Shown piece by piece: positions 41,932-50,950 of a stretch of DNA of 64,000 nucleotides. The stretch's first letter is position 1. Each line of letters starts with the position of its first letter. A model generated the notes under the pieces. It had not been told where the DNA came from. It worked only from the letters and a program-made list of their open reading frames with translations, and did no database searches. Location: assembly GCA_002364215.1 (NCBI GenBank), contig DEXQ01000009.1, positions 142,843-206,842 of the forward strand, written 5' to 3'. Source of the stretch: Aequorivita sp. UBA3180. Its GTDB lineage: Bacteria; Bacteroidota; Bacteroidia; Flavobacteriales; Flavobacteriaceae. The translations under genes and the position numbers were made by a program.

Positions 41932-42299
41932 AAATACTTCACTAACCACATTCCCAAGAAAACCATTGCAAAACCTATCACAAAACTTGCAATAGTATAT
42001 AGGGCGAAAGACATAAAATCACCGCTTTTCAAAAAAAGATGATTCTCATAAGCGAAGGTTGAAAATGTAGTGAACCCGCCACAGAAGCCTGTGGCCAAAA
42101 ATAAAACTGTGTTTTGCGAAAGTGTTTCGTTTTTTAATGCAATGCCGAGAATAATACCAATTAATAAGCTTCCTAAAATATTTGCAGCAAACGTTCCATA
42201 GGGTATTCCTGTTTCATAATTATTTAGCCATTTTGAAAACGCATACCGAAGCGTGCTCCCCAAACCGCCACCTATAAAAACCAACGCCAATTGTTTCAT
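41928..42299 (-). CDS. crcB: Fluoride ion channel CrcB
   Basis: CrcB/Fluc exports fluoride as an antiparallel dimer. The 123-residue protein has four helices and the hallmark GGGLGSTLRYAFS near the start and GFCGGFTTFSTFAYE in helix 3, which lines the fluoride path. It directly abuts the upstream SRPBCC gene with no intervening base, so the two are cotranscribed. No fluoride riboswitch was recognised before the pair. Confidence 0.94.
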   Translation of the reverse strand: MKQLALVFIGGGLGSTLRYAFSKWLNNYETGIPYGTFAANILGSLLIGIILGIALKNETLSQNTVLFLATGFCGGFTTFSTFAYENHLFLKSGDFMSFALYTIASFVIGFAMVFLGMWLVKYF

Positions 42300-43355
42300 T
42301 TAAATACCTTCTTCAACGGGTTCAGGTGCAGTTATAATGGGAATGTAAACTTCGGTCAGCCAATTTGCAGGATTTGGAACTTCACCCGGATCGGTAACAT
42401 ACACTTCAAACATTTTTCTGTCTGGGTCTATCTGGTGGCCATTTTTATCAATATACTGTCTTCCCTTAGTGTACGCTTCTGATAGATGTTCGTAATTTCC
42501 TTTCAATGAAACCTTTACGGCTTTAACTGGCTCCATAAACCCACAAACAACAGGGCTGCCCTCTGGAGTAATAACCTGCTCTTTTACGGGTATGGCGGTT
42601 GAAAAAATAACGGTGCCATTTGCATTATCAACTTCGTTGTAAATTGTAAAGGGCATTCCAGCCATATTCAAGTTGTTCTGGGTGATGAAACCCATCACTT
42701 CGCCCATCATAGGTGCCATTTTTTCACCCAGCTCGCTCATTTTAGAAACTGATGTTGTGTACATATAGTAGCCACCGCCGTATTGTGTAACGCCGTCAAC
42801 ATTTATAGAATATTGCTTCATATCTTCGGCTACTTCCTCAGCAATTCCTTCAAGTCCCGCTTTGTTCATTTTGTGCATTTCTGCATCAAAGTCCATTCCG
42901 CTCAATGAATAATAGGCTTTGTCAATTAGCGTATGCTCGCCCTTCATTCCCCAAGTAACTTTTGTTCCGCCTTCCACTTCCTCAAAAGTCCAATATACCT
43001 CCGGGTTTCTTTCACCACCGGGGGTATTTAGCGTTAAATCCTGCTCTATTTCTTTATTTGGAATAACTTTCGTAGTTGTCATAGAGCCGCTCATTTCGCC
43101 ATCCCAAGAATAGGATGCACCTTCACCAACAGTCTTTTCAGCATACGTAAATGTTATGGTGGAATCCTCTTTTTTCCAAGGGCCCCATTCTTCCCAACTT
43201 TTATAATCGTTCACTTTATTGAAGACTACTTCTGGCGGTGCATTGATTACCATAGTATCCTGAATATCGTAGGTGCCATCTTTGGTTCCAAAATAAATGG
43301 CACTGCCAATAATAATGATGAGAAGAAGAAAAAATAAATACTTTAAAATTTTCAT
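42300..43355 (-). CDS. SRPBCC domain fused to GyrI-like domain, membrane-anchored
   Basis: A 351-residue protein with an N-terminal hydrophobic anchor (YLFFLLLIIIIGSAIYFG), an SRPBCC/polyketide-cyclase-like hydrophobic pocket domain (DTMVINAPPEVVFNKVNDYKS and WGPWKKEDSTITFTY, about 33-185), and a GyrI-like effector-binding domain (about 195-345, with YTKGRQYIDKNGHQI and FEVYVTDPGE). This fusion is known in Bacteroidota. Both domains bind hydrophobic small molecules in relatives. It is cotranscribed with crcB. Confidence 0.88.
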   Translation of the reverse strand: MKILKYLFFLLLIIIIGSAIYFGTKDGTYDIQDTMVINAPPEVVFNKVNDYKSWEEWGPWKKEDSTITFTYAEKTVGEGASYSWDGEMSGSMTTTKVIPNKEIEQDLTLNTPGGERNPEVYWTFEEVEGGTKVTWGMKGEHTLIDKAYYSLSGMDFDAEMHKMNKAGLEGIAEEVAEDMKQYSINVDGVTQYGGGYYMYTTSVSKMSELGEKMAPMMGEVMGFITQNNLNMAGMPFTIYNEVDNANGTVIFSTAIPVKEQVITPEGSPVVCGFMEPVKAVKVSLKGNYEHLSEAYTKGRQYIDKNGHQIDPDRKMFEVYVTDPGEVPNPANWLTEVYIPIITAPEPVEEGI

Positions 43356-43505
43356 TTGGTCGGGGGGTGTTGATTGGTGTTGCTAAGATAGTGAAAATTC
43401 ATCGATGCTTTTGAAATTGAAATCCTTCGTATTTTTTCAAATTTAGACCTCCATCTATCACGAACATTATTTTAGTACATTTGCGGAAATCTAAAATTTT
43501 TTAAA

Positions 43506-45545
43506 ATGAAGAAGACCTTTTTTATTGCAATGGCAATGAGCGGTTTGCTCTTTTTTTCGTGTAAGGACAATCAACCGGAAAAAGATGTAGCCCAAGTTGA
43601 AAATACAACATCCACAGAATTTGATTACAATGTAGAATCTTTTGGCGATGTAAAAGTACTGCGTTACCAAATTCCGGGATGGGACAAACTAACCCTAAAA
43701 GAACAAAAGCTCGTGTATTACCTTACCCAAGCCGGTTTGGAAGGACGGGACATTATGTGGGACCAAAACTACCGCCACAACCTTACCATTAGAAAGGCGC
43801 TGGAAAATGTGTATGCAAATTACAAAGGCGATAAAACCACTGAAGATTGGAAAAATTTTGAAACTTACTTGAAAAGAGTATGGTTCAGTAATGGTATTCA
43901 CCACCATTATTCCAACGATAAGCTAAAGCCAGAATTTTCTTCGGAATATTTAAAGCAACTTTTAACCGATACCAATACTAAGCTGGAAGGAGAAGCTTTT
44001 GAAGTTATTTTTAACGACAAAGATTCCAAAAAAGTAAACCAGGCAAAAGGTGTAGATAACGTTGCCCAAAGCGCGGTTAACTTTTATGGGCCAAACGTGA
44101 CCAATAAAGATGTGGAGAGTTTTTATGCAAAGAAGAAATCTCCAAATCCAAAAAAACCACTTTCCTACGGTTTGAATTCAAAATTGATAAAGGAAAATGG
44201 CGAGCTTAAGGAATTGGTTTACAAATCTGGTGGACTTTACGGCCCCGCGATAGATAAAATTATTGGCTGGCTTGAAAAAGCAGAGGGTGTTGCAGAAAAC
44301 CAAGCACAGGGCGATGCTATCGGTCTTTTAATTGAATATTATAAAACAGGAGACCTTCAAACGTGGGACGACTACAATGTAGCTTGGACCGCCGCGACCG
44401 AAGGAAATATAGACTACATAAACAGTTTTATTGAAGTTTATAACGACCCGCTAGGGTATAGAGGTTCTTATGAAACCATCGTTCAGATAAAAGATTTTGA
44501 TATGTCTGAAAAAATGGCTGTACTTTCTGAAAACGCACAGTGGTTTGAGGATAATTCGCCTTTGATGGAGGAACACAAAAAGAAAAACGTGGTAGGTGTA
44601 ACCTATAAAGTAGTAAACGTTGCGGGTGAAGCTGGTGATGCTTCTCCAAGTACCCCAATTGGGGTAAACCTTCCCAATGCAAACTGGATTCGCGCAGAAG
44701 TGGGAAGTAAATCTGTTTCCCTTGGAAATATTATTGAAGCATACAATAATGCAGGAAGCACAGGCAGATTGAAAGAATTTGTAAACGATGAGGAAGAATT
44801 GGAGCTCGAAGAAAAATACGGACAGAAAGCCGACAAACTTCACACAGCACTTCACGAAGTAATAGGTCACGCTTCAGGACAATTAAATCCTGGTGTTGGC
44901 GAAACCAAAGAAACCTTAAAAAATTATGCCTCTACTTTAGAAGAAGGCCGTGCAGATTTGGTAGGTCTTTACTATTTATACAACCCAAAATTACAAGAGC
45001 TTGGTTTGGTTGACGACTGGAAAAAGGTGGGTATGGCTGCCTATGACGGTTACATCCGCAATGGTTTGATGACGCAATTGATTCGTTTAAATTTAGGCGA
45101 TGATGTGGAAGAAGCGCACATGCGAAACCGCCAGTGGGTATCCGCTTGGGTTTTTGAAAAAGGAAAGGCCGACAACGTGATTGAAAAAATTACCCGCGAC
45201 GGAAAAACCTATTACAACATTAATGACTATGATAAACTTCACGATTTATTCGGAGAACTGCTTCGTGAAACACAACGAATTAAAAGTGAGGGTGATTACG
45301 CTGCAGTAGAAAATTTAGTTGAAACCTACGGTGTGAAAGTGGATCAAACCCTTCACAAAGAAATTTTGGAGCGCAACAAACAATTTACTTCAGCACCTTA
45401 CAGCGGTTTTGTGAATCCTGTACTTGTACCTAAAATGGACGATAATGGTGAAATAGAAAGTTTCACTATTGAGCAACCAAATACTTTTGCAGACCAAATG
45501 TTCTTCTATTCTAAGAATTACAGCAATTTGCCTGCTGTAAACTAA
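43506..45545 (+). CDS. Dipeptidyl-peptidase III-like metallopeptidase (M49)
   Basis: A 679-residue lipoprotein (lipobox LFFSC, Cys19) with the M49 zinc site: HEVIGH at 450-455 (HExxGH) and EEGRAD at 479-484, whose second Glu completes the zinc site in the family. DPP III removes dipeptides from the N-terminus of short peptides. Bacteroidota forms are exported, as here. A -7 box TACATTTG lies at 43476-43483, 22 bases before the ATG. A strong terminator follows. Confidence 0.92.
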   Translation: MKKTFFIAMAMSGLLFFSCKDNQPEKDVAQVENTTSTEFDYNVESFGDVKVLRYQIPGWDKLTLKEQKLVYYLTQAGLEGRDIMWDQNYRHNLTIRKALENVYANYKGDKTTEDWKNFETYLKRVWFSNGIHHHYSNDKLKPEFSSEYLKQLLTDTNTKLEGEAFEVIFNDKDSKKVNQAKGVDNVAQSAVNFYGPNVTNKDVESFYAKKKSPNPKKPLSYGLNSKLIKENGELKELVYKSGGLYGPAIDKIIGWLEKAEGVAENQAQGDAIGLLIEYYKTGDLQTWDDYNVAWTAATEGNIDYINSFIEVYNDPLGYRGSYETIVQIKDFDMSEKMAVLSENAQWFEDNSPLMEEHKKKNVVGVTYKVVNVAGEAGDASPSTPIGVNLPNANWIRAEVGSKSVSLGNIIEAYNNAGSTGRLKEFVNDEEELELEEKYGQKADKLHTALHEVIGHASGQLNPGVGETKETLKNYASTLEEGRADLVGLYYLYNPKLQELGLVDDWKKVGMAAYDGYIRNGLMTQLIRLNLGDDVEEAHMRNRQWVSAWVFEKGKADNVIEKITRDGKTYYNINDYDKLHDLFGELLRETQRIKSEGDYAAVENLVETYGVKVDQTLHKEILERNKQFTSAPYSGFVNPVLVPKMDDNGEIESFTIEQPNTFADQMFFYSKNYSNLPAVN

Positions 45546-45566
45546 ATAAATTTTTAAAGCAGATAA

Positions 45567-45598
45567 AAAAAGCTCTTCGTCTATGCGAAGAGCTTTTT
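45567..45598 (+). terminator. Terminator of the M49 peptidase gene
   Basis: A perfect 13-bp stem (45567-45579 with 45586-45598, AAAAAGCTCTTCG/CGAAGAGCTTTTT) with a 6-base loop. A-rich 5' and T-rich 3' flanks let it serve the opposing lipoprotein gene too. Confidence 0.9.
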
Positions 45599-45623
45599 AG
45601 TTTTAAACAATTCAAATAAACAC

Positions 45624-46433
45624 TTATAACGTCAGCTGAAAACGTAAACAGGAGTCTTCGGTAATAGTAATGGAACCATCCCAATTATAACCTTGGCAGT
45701 TTGCCGTATAATTATAAGTACCTTCGGATAGGTCATTAAAGTTTCCTCCATAACCATCATTAATGCAATCTGGTGTCCCGGCGTAGTAATAACCGGTTAT
45801 AGTGCTGGTTCCAACACCGCTGAGATTTACGGTTATTGGGCCACAACCATAATCTTGGTTGGTCCAGAATTTAACATCTCCTTTGCCGCTTCCTCCACCG
45901 CCGGTTCCGCCGCCACCTCCACCGGAGCCACCGCCACTACCTGCATTGCTACAATCTACTCCGTAACCACCCACAATTACATCAATAGAACCATTTGCGT
46001 CCAGATTTGCTTCTAGAATAAATTCCACGCCATTTATAGATATGGTACAGGTATTTGGTGGAATATTCCCTAGATTATGTGCATAGAGTGTTACATAATT
46101 AAACCCATTGTATCCAAAATCGTAATCTACGCTAATTGGGTCTGATGGGCCTCTGAGTGTCTGTTCATCAATAATAGTATTGCCATTTGCTATTATAGAG
46201 ACAATATCATCATCAACCGTTCCGTGATCCCAAACTTTAATATTAGTGATTCTGCTAGAAATTTCTATGCACCCCAAATAATTGTTGGTTCTTCCAAAAG
46301 TGGAAGAAGGTATTATGGAAGTTTCGTTTACTTCTATTGGTTCTGGCTCCGGTTCAGATTCTTCTTCTTCACAGCTTATAAAAAATATTGAAAAAGCTAA
46401 TAATAACGGAAAAACTAGTTTTAATTTGATCAT
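45624..46433 (-). CDS. Lipoprotein with Gly-rich hinge and two beta modules
   Basis: A 269-residue lipoprotein (lipobox FFISC, Cys21) with an acidic-Pro tether (EEEESEPEPEPIEV). The first beta domain (about 38-165) ends at a glycine hinge of about 20 residues (GSGGGSGGGGGGTGGGGSG), followed by a C-terminal domain with paired Cys (NQDYGCGPITVNLSG, TPDCINDGYGG, NCQGYNWDG, DSCLRF). No family is recognised for either domain. It is surface-exposed by analogy to other tethered Bacteroidota lipoproteins (inference). Confidence 0.75.
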   Translation of the reverse strand: MIKLKLVFPLLLAFSIFFISCEEEESEPEPEPIEVNETSIIPSSTFGRTNNYLGCIEISSRITNIKVWDHGTVDDDIVSIIANGNTIIDEQTLRGPSDPISVDYDFGYNGFNYVTLYAHNLGNIPPNTCTISINGVEFILEANLDANGSIDVIVGGYGVDCSNAGSGGGSGGGGGGTGGGGSGKGDVKFWTNQDYGCGPITVNLSGVGTSTITGYYYAGTPDCINDGYGGNFNDLSEGTYNYTANCQGYNWDGSITITEDSCLRFQLTL

Positions 46434-46821
46434 ATTTTAATTTGGTTTTTAGGTTACTTTTCTAGTTGAATGTATTTTGAATATTTGCAATTAGTGTTGT
46501 ATTTAGAAAAAACCCATAGTGCATCGATCTGTTAATTTCAATTTTCCTCCCTCCTCAAAGAGAAAAATTATTATATCTCCTCACTCACAATGCACCTGTA
46601 GGTTTTTTTCATAGAAATTTATTTCGCTAATTCAATTAGTTCAATTGAAAGGTTTTGGGTTAGTCAAGGTTTTGATTGTCTGAGACAAAATTAAGACGGG
46701 AAGAGTTTTTAAAAAATACCTACTTTAGGGTATTTTTATTGAAAAGGTTCTTAAAAATGATTAAGAAAAACTATACAGGAAAGGGATAAACAGTAAATTA
46801 CTTTTCAGCCAGAGAGAAGAA
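46434..46821. other. Intergenic region, no gene seen
   Basis: These 388 bases are AT-rich with stop codons in all frames. The only structure is an 8-9-bp hairpin at 46712-46737. The GTGCAT and ATGCAC words near 46520 and 46590 are short and probably chance. Confidence 0.6.
46712..46737 (-). terminator. Terminator of the small membrane-protein gene
   Basis: AAAAATACC (46712-46720) and GGTATTTTT (46729-46737) pair over 9 bp with an 8-base loop. On the minus strand it ends in a T-run, about 85 bases beyond the stop at 46822. Confidence 0.6.
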
Positions 46822-47010
46822 TTAATTTTTTAAATACGTCTTTACGAGTAGAAGAAATACTATAAAAGCAATAAAACCCACTAAAATCCAGAGACTGCCC
46901 TTATACTGTTTTTTATGAAGTTTTTTGTCGCCGCGATAGCTGTAAACCATAATAATGACGAAGACAATAAAAAATAAAACAGCAAAAACAAATTGGCCGG
47001 TAGTAAACAT
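46822..47010 (-). CDS. Small two-helix membrane protein
   Basis: A 62-residue protein with two helices (FVFAVLFFIVFVIIMVYS and LWILVGFIAFIVFLLLV) joined by a very basic loop (RGDKKLHKKQYKG). The pattern resembles a small conserved flavobacterial family I recall as hypothetical. A -7 box TAAATTTG lies on the minus strand at 47031-47038. It is divergent from the MazG-like gene. Confidence 0.68.
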   Translation of the reverse strand: MFTTGQFVFAVLFFIVFVIIMVYSYRGDKKLHKKQYKGSLWILVGFIAFIVFLLLVKTYLKN

Positions 47011-47056
47011 AAATGTGTAGTTTTACAGGGCAAATTTACACCTTATAAATTATAAT

Positions 47057-47443
47057 ATGAAGAATAAAATAGCCGCAGTTTCCGAATTTCACAATGCATT
47101 TGGATTGGGTATGAAGGAATCTCCCACTGCCGATCTGGGAATAAAGAAAAATCTTTTGCGTTATGAACTTATGCGTGAAGAAAACGAAGAATATTTAGAA
47201 GCGGCAAATAATGATGATTTGGTTGAGGTCGCAGATGCGCTAGGTGATATGCTCTATATTTTGTGCGGAACCATTATTGAGCACGGAATGCAACACAAAA
47301 TTGAAGAGGTATTTAACGAAATACAACGAAGCAATATGAGCAAACTGGGAGATGATGGTAAGCCTATATACCGAGAAGATGGTAAAGTCTTAAAAGGCCC
47401 CAATTACTTTAAACCTAACATTCAAGCTATACTTGATAAATAA
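47057..47443 (+). CDS. MazG-like nucleotide pyrophosphohydrolase
   Basis: A 128-residue all-alpha NTP pyrophosphohydrolase. Metal-binding acidic blocks are LMREENEEYLEA (the EExxE motif) and EVADALGDMLYILCG (ExxD), the classic MazG/dUTPase pattern. Such enzymes hydrolyse NTPs to NMP and PPi and may clear damaged nucleotides. The substrate is unknown. A hairpin ends the transcript. Confidence 0.9.
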   Translation: MKNKIAAVSEFHNAFGLGMKESPTADLGIKKNLLRYELMREENEEYLEAANNDDLVEVADALGDMLYILCGTIIEHGMQHKIEEVFNEIQRSNMSKLGDDGKPIYREDGKVLKGPNYFKPNIQAILDK

Positions 47444-47477
47444 AAAAAATCCAAAACGAGAAAGTTTTGGATTTTTT
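47444..47477. terminator. Bidirectional terminator between MazG-like gene and ilvE
   Basis: A perfect 14-bp stem (47444-47457 with 47464-47477, AAAAAATCCAAAAC/GTTTTGGATTTTTT) with a 6-base loop, directly after one stop and 22 bases from the opposing ilvE stop. Confidence 0.9.
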
Positions 47478-47498
47478 AAAATGTACCGTCAGAAAGTG

Positions 47499-48569
47499 TT
47501 ATACAACTTCAAATCTCCAGCCAAAGGGATCTTCGCTTCTGTTATACTGTATATTCATTAACTCATTTTTGAAGCGGGTTGCAAATCCATGCTCCTGTTT
47601 TTCAAGTTCATAAACAGTTTCCTTATAACTAAAAGCACTTACAGGACTTATAACTGCTGCTGTCCCCGCGCCAAAAATTTCCTTTAGACTTCCGTTCTTT
47701 GCGGCTTCCACAATTTCTGAAACCAAAACGGGTCTTTCTTCAACGGTAATATTGTCTCTTTTTGCAATAGCTATTACGCTTTTGCGTGTAACACCGTCTA
47801 AAATTCGGTCGCTTATTGGGGCGGTAAGGAGCGTATCATTCACACGAAAAAATACATTCATCGTTCCTGCTTCCTCTAAATATTTATGGTCGCTTGCATC
47901 TGTCCAGATTACTTGCTGAAAACCTTTCTCTCGTGCCAAATTTGTTGGAAAAAATTGTGCGCCATAATTTCCGGCTGCTTTTGCAGCACCCACACCACCA
48001 TTTGCCGAACGGCTGTAATGCTCAGCGATTACAACCTTAACATCTCCCGTATAATATGCTTGAGCGGGCGACATCAAAATCATAAACTTATATTCTGTAG
48101 ATGGGGAAGCCGAAACCCCCACTTGGGTTGCCATTACAAAAGGGCGTATGTACAATGAATTCCCTAGGCCGGGCTTAACCCATTCCTTGTCCATTTTTAC
48201 CAAAGTTGTCAAGGCCTCAAAGAAAATATCTTTCGGAAACTCTGGTATAGCCATTCTTTTAGATGACCTGTTTATTCTATTAAAATTTTCTTCAGGTCTA
48301 AAAAGCCACACTTTACCATCTTCATCCTTAAAGGCTTTCATTCCCTCAAAAACTGCCTGGCCGTAATGAAAAACCTTTGCCGCAGGTGAAATGGTTAAAG
48401 GTCCATAAGGTTTAATAGTAGGGTTCTGCCATTCTCCATCCTTATAATCACATTCAAACATATGGTCGCTAAAGGTGCTTCCGAAAGTGAGGTTGTCAAA
48501 ATCTACATCTCCTATTCTGGAAGTTGAAACTTTTTGTATGTCAATTTTTTGGGTGGTGGAAGAATTCAT
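47499..48569 (-). CDS. ilvE: Branched-chain amino acid aminotransferase
   Basis: IlvE transfers amino groups to and from leucine, isoleucine and valine with PLP. The 356-residue fold-type IV enzyme shows GQAVFEGMKAF, RPEENFNRINRSSKRM, the lysine region GGVGAAKAAGNYGAQFF, YLEEAGTMNVFF and GAGTAAVISPV. Length and motifs fit the family closely. It is monocistronic, converging on the MazG-like gene. Confidence 0.96.
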   Translation of the reverse strand: MNSSTTQKIDIQKVSTSRIGDVDFDNLTFGSTFSDHMFECDYKDGEWQNPTIKPYGPLTISPAAKVFHYGQAVFEGMKAFKDEDGKVWLFRPEENFNRINRSSKRMAIPEFPKDIFFEALTTLVKMDKEWVKPGLGNSLYIRPFVMATQVGVSASPSTEYKFMILMSPAQAYYTGDVKVVIAEHYSRSANGGVGAAKAAGNYGAQFFPTNLAREKGFQQVIWTDASDHKYLEEAGTMNVFFRVNDTLLTAPISDRILDGVTRKSVIAIAKRDNITVEERPVLVSEIVEAAKNGSLKEIFGAGTAAVISPVSAFSYKETVYELEKQEHGFATRFKNELMNIQYNRSEDPFGWRFEVV

Positions 48570-48681
48570 GAAAAAGAATTATTTATTTTGTAAAAATAGG
48601 TAAAATTTAGGCCATAAAAAATTCAAAAAATCATTAAAATTGCAACGCATTACCAGTCAATAATTTATTAAATACTATAAA

Positions 48682-49197
48682 ATGAAAAAAATTCTATTTT
48701 TATTTTCAATAATGGCAGTTTTGTTTAGCTGTAAAAACGAAAAAACTGAAGATAAGCCCGTGCTTGAAACGGAAGAAATAGCAGTTAACTATCAAGCTTT
48801 TGGTGAAAAAATTACCGATGATGATGTTTTGACGAAAGCCGAAATAATCGAAAAGTACAACAATTTGAAAATTGGCGATACCATAAACGTAAAATTTACT
48901 ACGCAAGTGAAAGAAGTTTGCCAAAAGAAAGGTTGTTGGATGAAAGTAGATATGGGCAAGGATGAAGCTATGGTGCGTTTTAAGGATTATGGTTTCTTTA
49001 TGCCAAAAGATATTTCCGGAAAAGATATTATCGCTGAAGGAAAAGCTTATGTAGAAGAAATGAGCGTTGAAGACCAACAACACTACGCTGAAGACGGTGG
49101 TGCCACTCCAGAGGAAATTGCAGCCATCACCGAGCCAAAGCGCACACTTGCTTTTGAGGCACACGGCGTATTAATTCCAGAAGAGGAAAAGCAATAA
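48682..49197 (+). CDS. DUF4920 lipoprotein
   Basis: A 171-residue lipoprotein (lipobox VLFSC, Cys17). The family signatures are YQAFGEKITDDDVLTKAE, VKEVCQKKGCWMKVDM with paired Cys and VRFKDYGFFMPKDISG, all of DUF4920. Relatives have an OB-fold-like beta structure; function is unknown. It is directly followed, after 4 bases, by mnmD, so they are likely cotranscribed. Confidence 0.88.
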   Translation: MKKILFLFSIMAVLFSCKNEKTEDKPVLETEEIAVNYQAFGEKITDDDVLTKAEIIEKYNNLKIGDTINVKFTTQVKEVCQKKGCWMKVDMGKDEAMVRFKDYGFFMPKDISGKDIIAEGKAYVEEMSVEDQQHYAEDGGATPEEIAAITEPKRTLAFEAHGVLIPEEEKQ

Positions 49198-49201
49198 TTT
49201 T

Positions 49202-49870
49202 TTGAAAAGAACTTTGTTTAAAACGGGCGACGGCTCTTACACCCTGCATATTCCAGAGTGGGACGAACAATACCACTCTAAGCATGGCGCAATAGCCGAA
49301 GCCCTTCACGTTTTTATAAAGGAAGGGCTTTATCATTGGTTTTCTGAAAATAAAAAAACAGAAGTTTCAATTCTCGAAATCGGTTTTGGCACTGGTCTGA
49401 ACGCACTCTTAACTTTTTTGGAAACTGAGAAAAATCCATTTAAGGTCCATTATACCGGTGTTGAGGCTTACCCCTTGGAGGTAGGCGAAATAGTTAAGCT
49501 TAATTATACTTCGCTTTTAAATGCATCAGAAGAAGTATTTTTAAATATGCACCATTCCCCTTGGGAGCAAATAAGCAGCATTTCTGTAAATTTTCAACTT
49601 ACAAAACAGCAGAAATTATTTTCTGAAATAAATTCTGAAAATTCCTTCAACCTTATCTATTTTGATGCTTTCGGAATCCGCGTGCAACCAGAACTATGGA
49701 CCGAGGAAATTTTTAAAAAAATGTACGCTGCATTAAAACCGCACGGAATTTTGGTTACCTATGCTGCAAATGGGAATGCAAGGCGTGCTATGCAGGCCGT
49801 GGGCTTTAAAGTGGAGCGTCTTTCTGGTCCACCGGGAAAAAAAGAAATGTTGAGAGGTACAAAAATTTAA
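49202..49870 (+). CDS. mnmD: MnmD-like tRNA U34 methyltransferase
   Basis: The MnmD domain methylates 5-aminomethyl-2-thiouridine at the tRNA wobble base. The 222-residue protein has the family start RTLFKTGDGSYTLHIPEWDE, SAM motif VSILEIGFGTGLNALLTFL and the FDAFGIRVQPELWTEEIF block. No FAD domain (MnmC1) is fused, so it is the stand-alone form common in Bacteroidota. The start is TTG 49202; no closer ATG in frame preserves the conserved N-terminus. Confidence 0.9.
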   Translation: MKRTLFKTGDGSYTLHIPEWDEQYHSKHGAIAEALHVFIKEGLYHWFSENKKTEVSILEIGFGTGLNALLTFLETEKNPFKVHYTGVEAYPLEVGEIVKLNYTSLLNASEEVFLNMHHSPWEQISSISVNFQLTKQQKLFSEINSENSFNLIYFDAFGIRVQPELWTEEIFKKMYAALKPHGILVTYAANGNARRAMQAVGFKVERLSGPPGKKEMLRGTKI

Positions 49871-49986
49871 ATTCATTGTATTTCGATCGTTCCAAAAGGG
49901 CAAGTTTAACCAATTCAAAACAATCAATTCACAATCTTCCGTTAACACCCTTTGCTATTCACAATTGAATTTCTAAATTTAAAATT

Positions 49987-50895
49987 ATGATTAGAAAAGT
50001 GTTGATAACAGGTGCTACAGGCCTTATAGGTAGTGAAATTGTTCGTCAATGTCACGCTGCCGGAATTGCTGTTAATTATCTCACAACCAGCAAGGAAAAA
50101 ATTGAATGTACCGAGAATTATAAAGGGTTCTATTGGAATCCTCAAGAAGGTGAGATTGATCTTCAGGCTTTTGATGGTGCAACGGCAATAATTAATTTGG
50201 TTGGAGCCACTATTTCTGAACGATGGACGAAAAAATATAAAAAGATTATTCTTGAAAGTAGAATAGAATCTATCAATCTGCTACGCGATACGCTTCTACA
50301 AATAGATCACAATATTGTCCATTTTATTTCTGCTAGCGGCATCAGTATCTATCCAAACTCAGAGACCAAGCTCTATACAGAGGAAAATGAGGAGGTTGAC
50401 AATACCTTTTTGAGTGAAGTCGTAGTTGCTTGGGAAGCTGCCGCCGCCCAGTTTAAGAATATGGGGATGGAGGTGAGTAAAGTGCGCACGGGAGTAGTTT
50501 TGGCAAAAAATGACGGAGCTTTTCCAAAATTGGTTAAGCCTGTTAAACTTGGAGTAGGTGCGCCCTTGGGAAACGGCGAACAATGGATATCCTGGATCCA
50601 TCTTGAAGATATTGCCGGAATATATCTTTTTCTTCTAACGAACCAGCTAGAAGGAAAATATAATGCAGTGGCACCTAACCCTGTTCAAAATAAAAAGATG
50701 ACCAAGATGATTGCTTCAAAGTTGGACAGTCCGCTCTGGATGCCAAACATTCCAGATTTTGCTATCAAATTGTTATTGGGCGAAATGTCCGTTTTGGTTT
50801 TGGAAGGGCAGCTGGTGAGTTCCCAAAAAGTTGAGAAACTCGGTTATCCTTTTAAGTATTATAATTTGGAAAACGCCTTACAGGATTTACTGTAA
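49987..50895 (+). CDS. TIGR01777 family NAD(P)-dependent epimerase-like protein
   Basis: A 302-residue SDR-type Rossmann protein of the YfcH/TIGR01777 group. The nucleotide loop is VLITGATGLIGSEIV. Further family blocks are INLVGATISERWTKKYKK, HFISASGISIYPNSE and SWIHLEDIAGIYLF. The enzymatic reaction is unknown for most members; E. coli YfcH is uncharacterised. It ends before a terminator and converges on the YceI gene. Confidence 0.9.
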   Translation: MIRKVLITGATGLIGSEIVRQCHAAGIAVNYLTTSKEKIECTENYKGFYWNPQEGEIDLQAFDGATAIINLVGATISERWTKKYKKIILESRIESINLLRDTLLQIDHNIVHFISASGISIYPNSETKLYTEENEEVDNTFLSEVVVAWEAAAAQFKNMGMEVSKVRTGVVLAKNDGAFPKLVKPVKLGVGAPLGNGEQWISWIHLEDIAGIYLFLLTNQLEGKYNAVAPNPVQNKKMTKMIASKLDSPLWMPNIPDFAIKLLLGEMSVLVLEGQLVSSQKVEKLGYPFKYYNLENALQDLL

Positions 50896-50901
50896 ATAAA
50901 A

Positions 50902-50925
50902 AAGAGAGGCAATTTTGCCTCTCTT
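50902..50925 (-). terminator. Terminator of the YceI gene
   Basis: A perfect 10-bp stem (50902-50911 with 50916-50925, AAGAGAGGCA/TGCCTCTCTT) with loop ATTT. The T-run is on the minus strand, 26 bases past the YceI stop, but it may also stop the convergent epimerase transcript. Confidence 0.82.
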
Positions 50926-50950
50926 CAGTTTATAAAAAAATTCTTCTAGA

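Noticed and set aside
46520..46600. GTGCAT/ATGCAC words as an inverted repeat
   Set aside because: Only six bases pair over a long, variable distance, as expected by chance.
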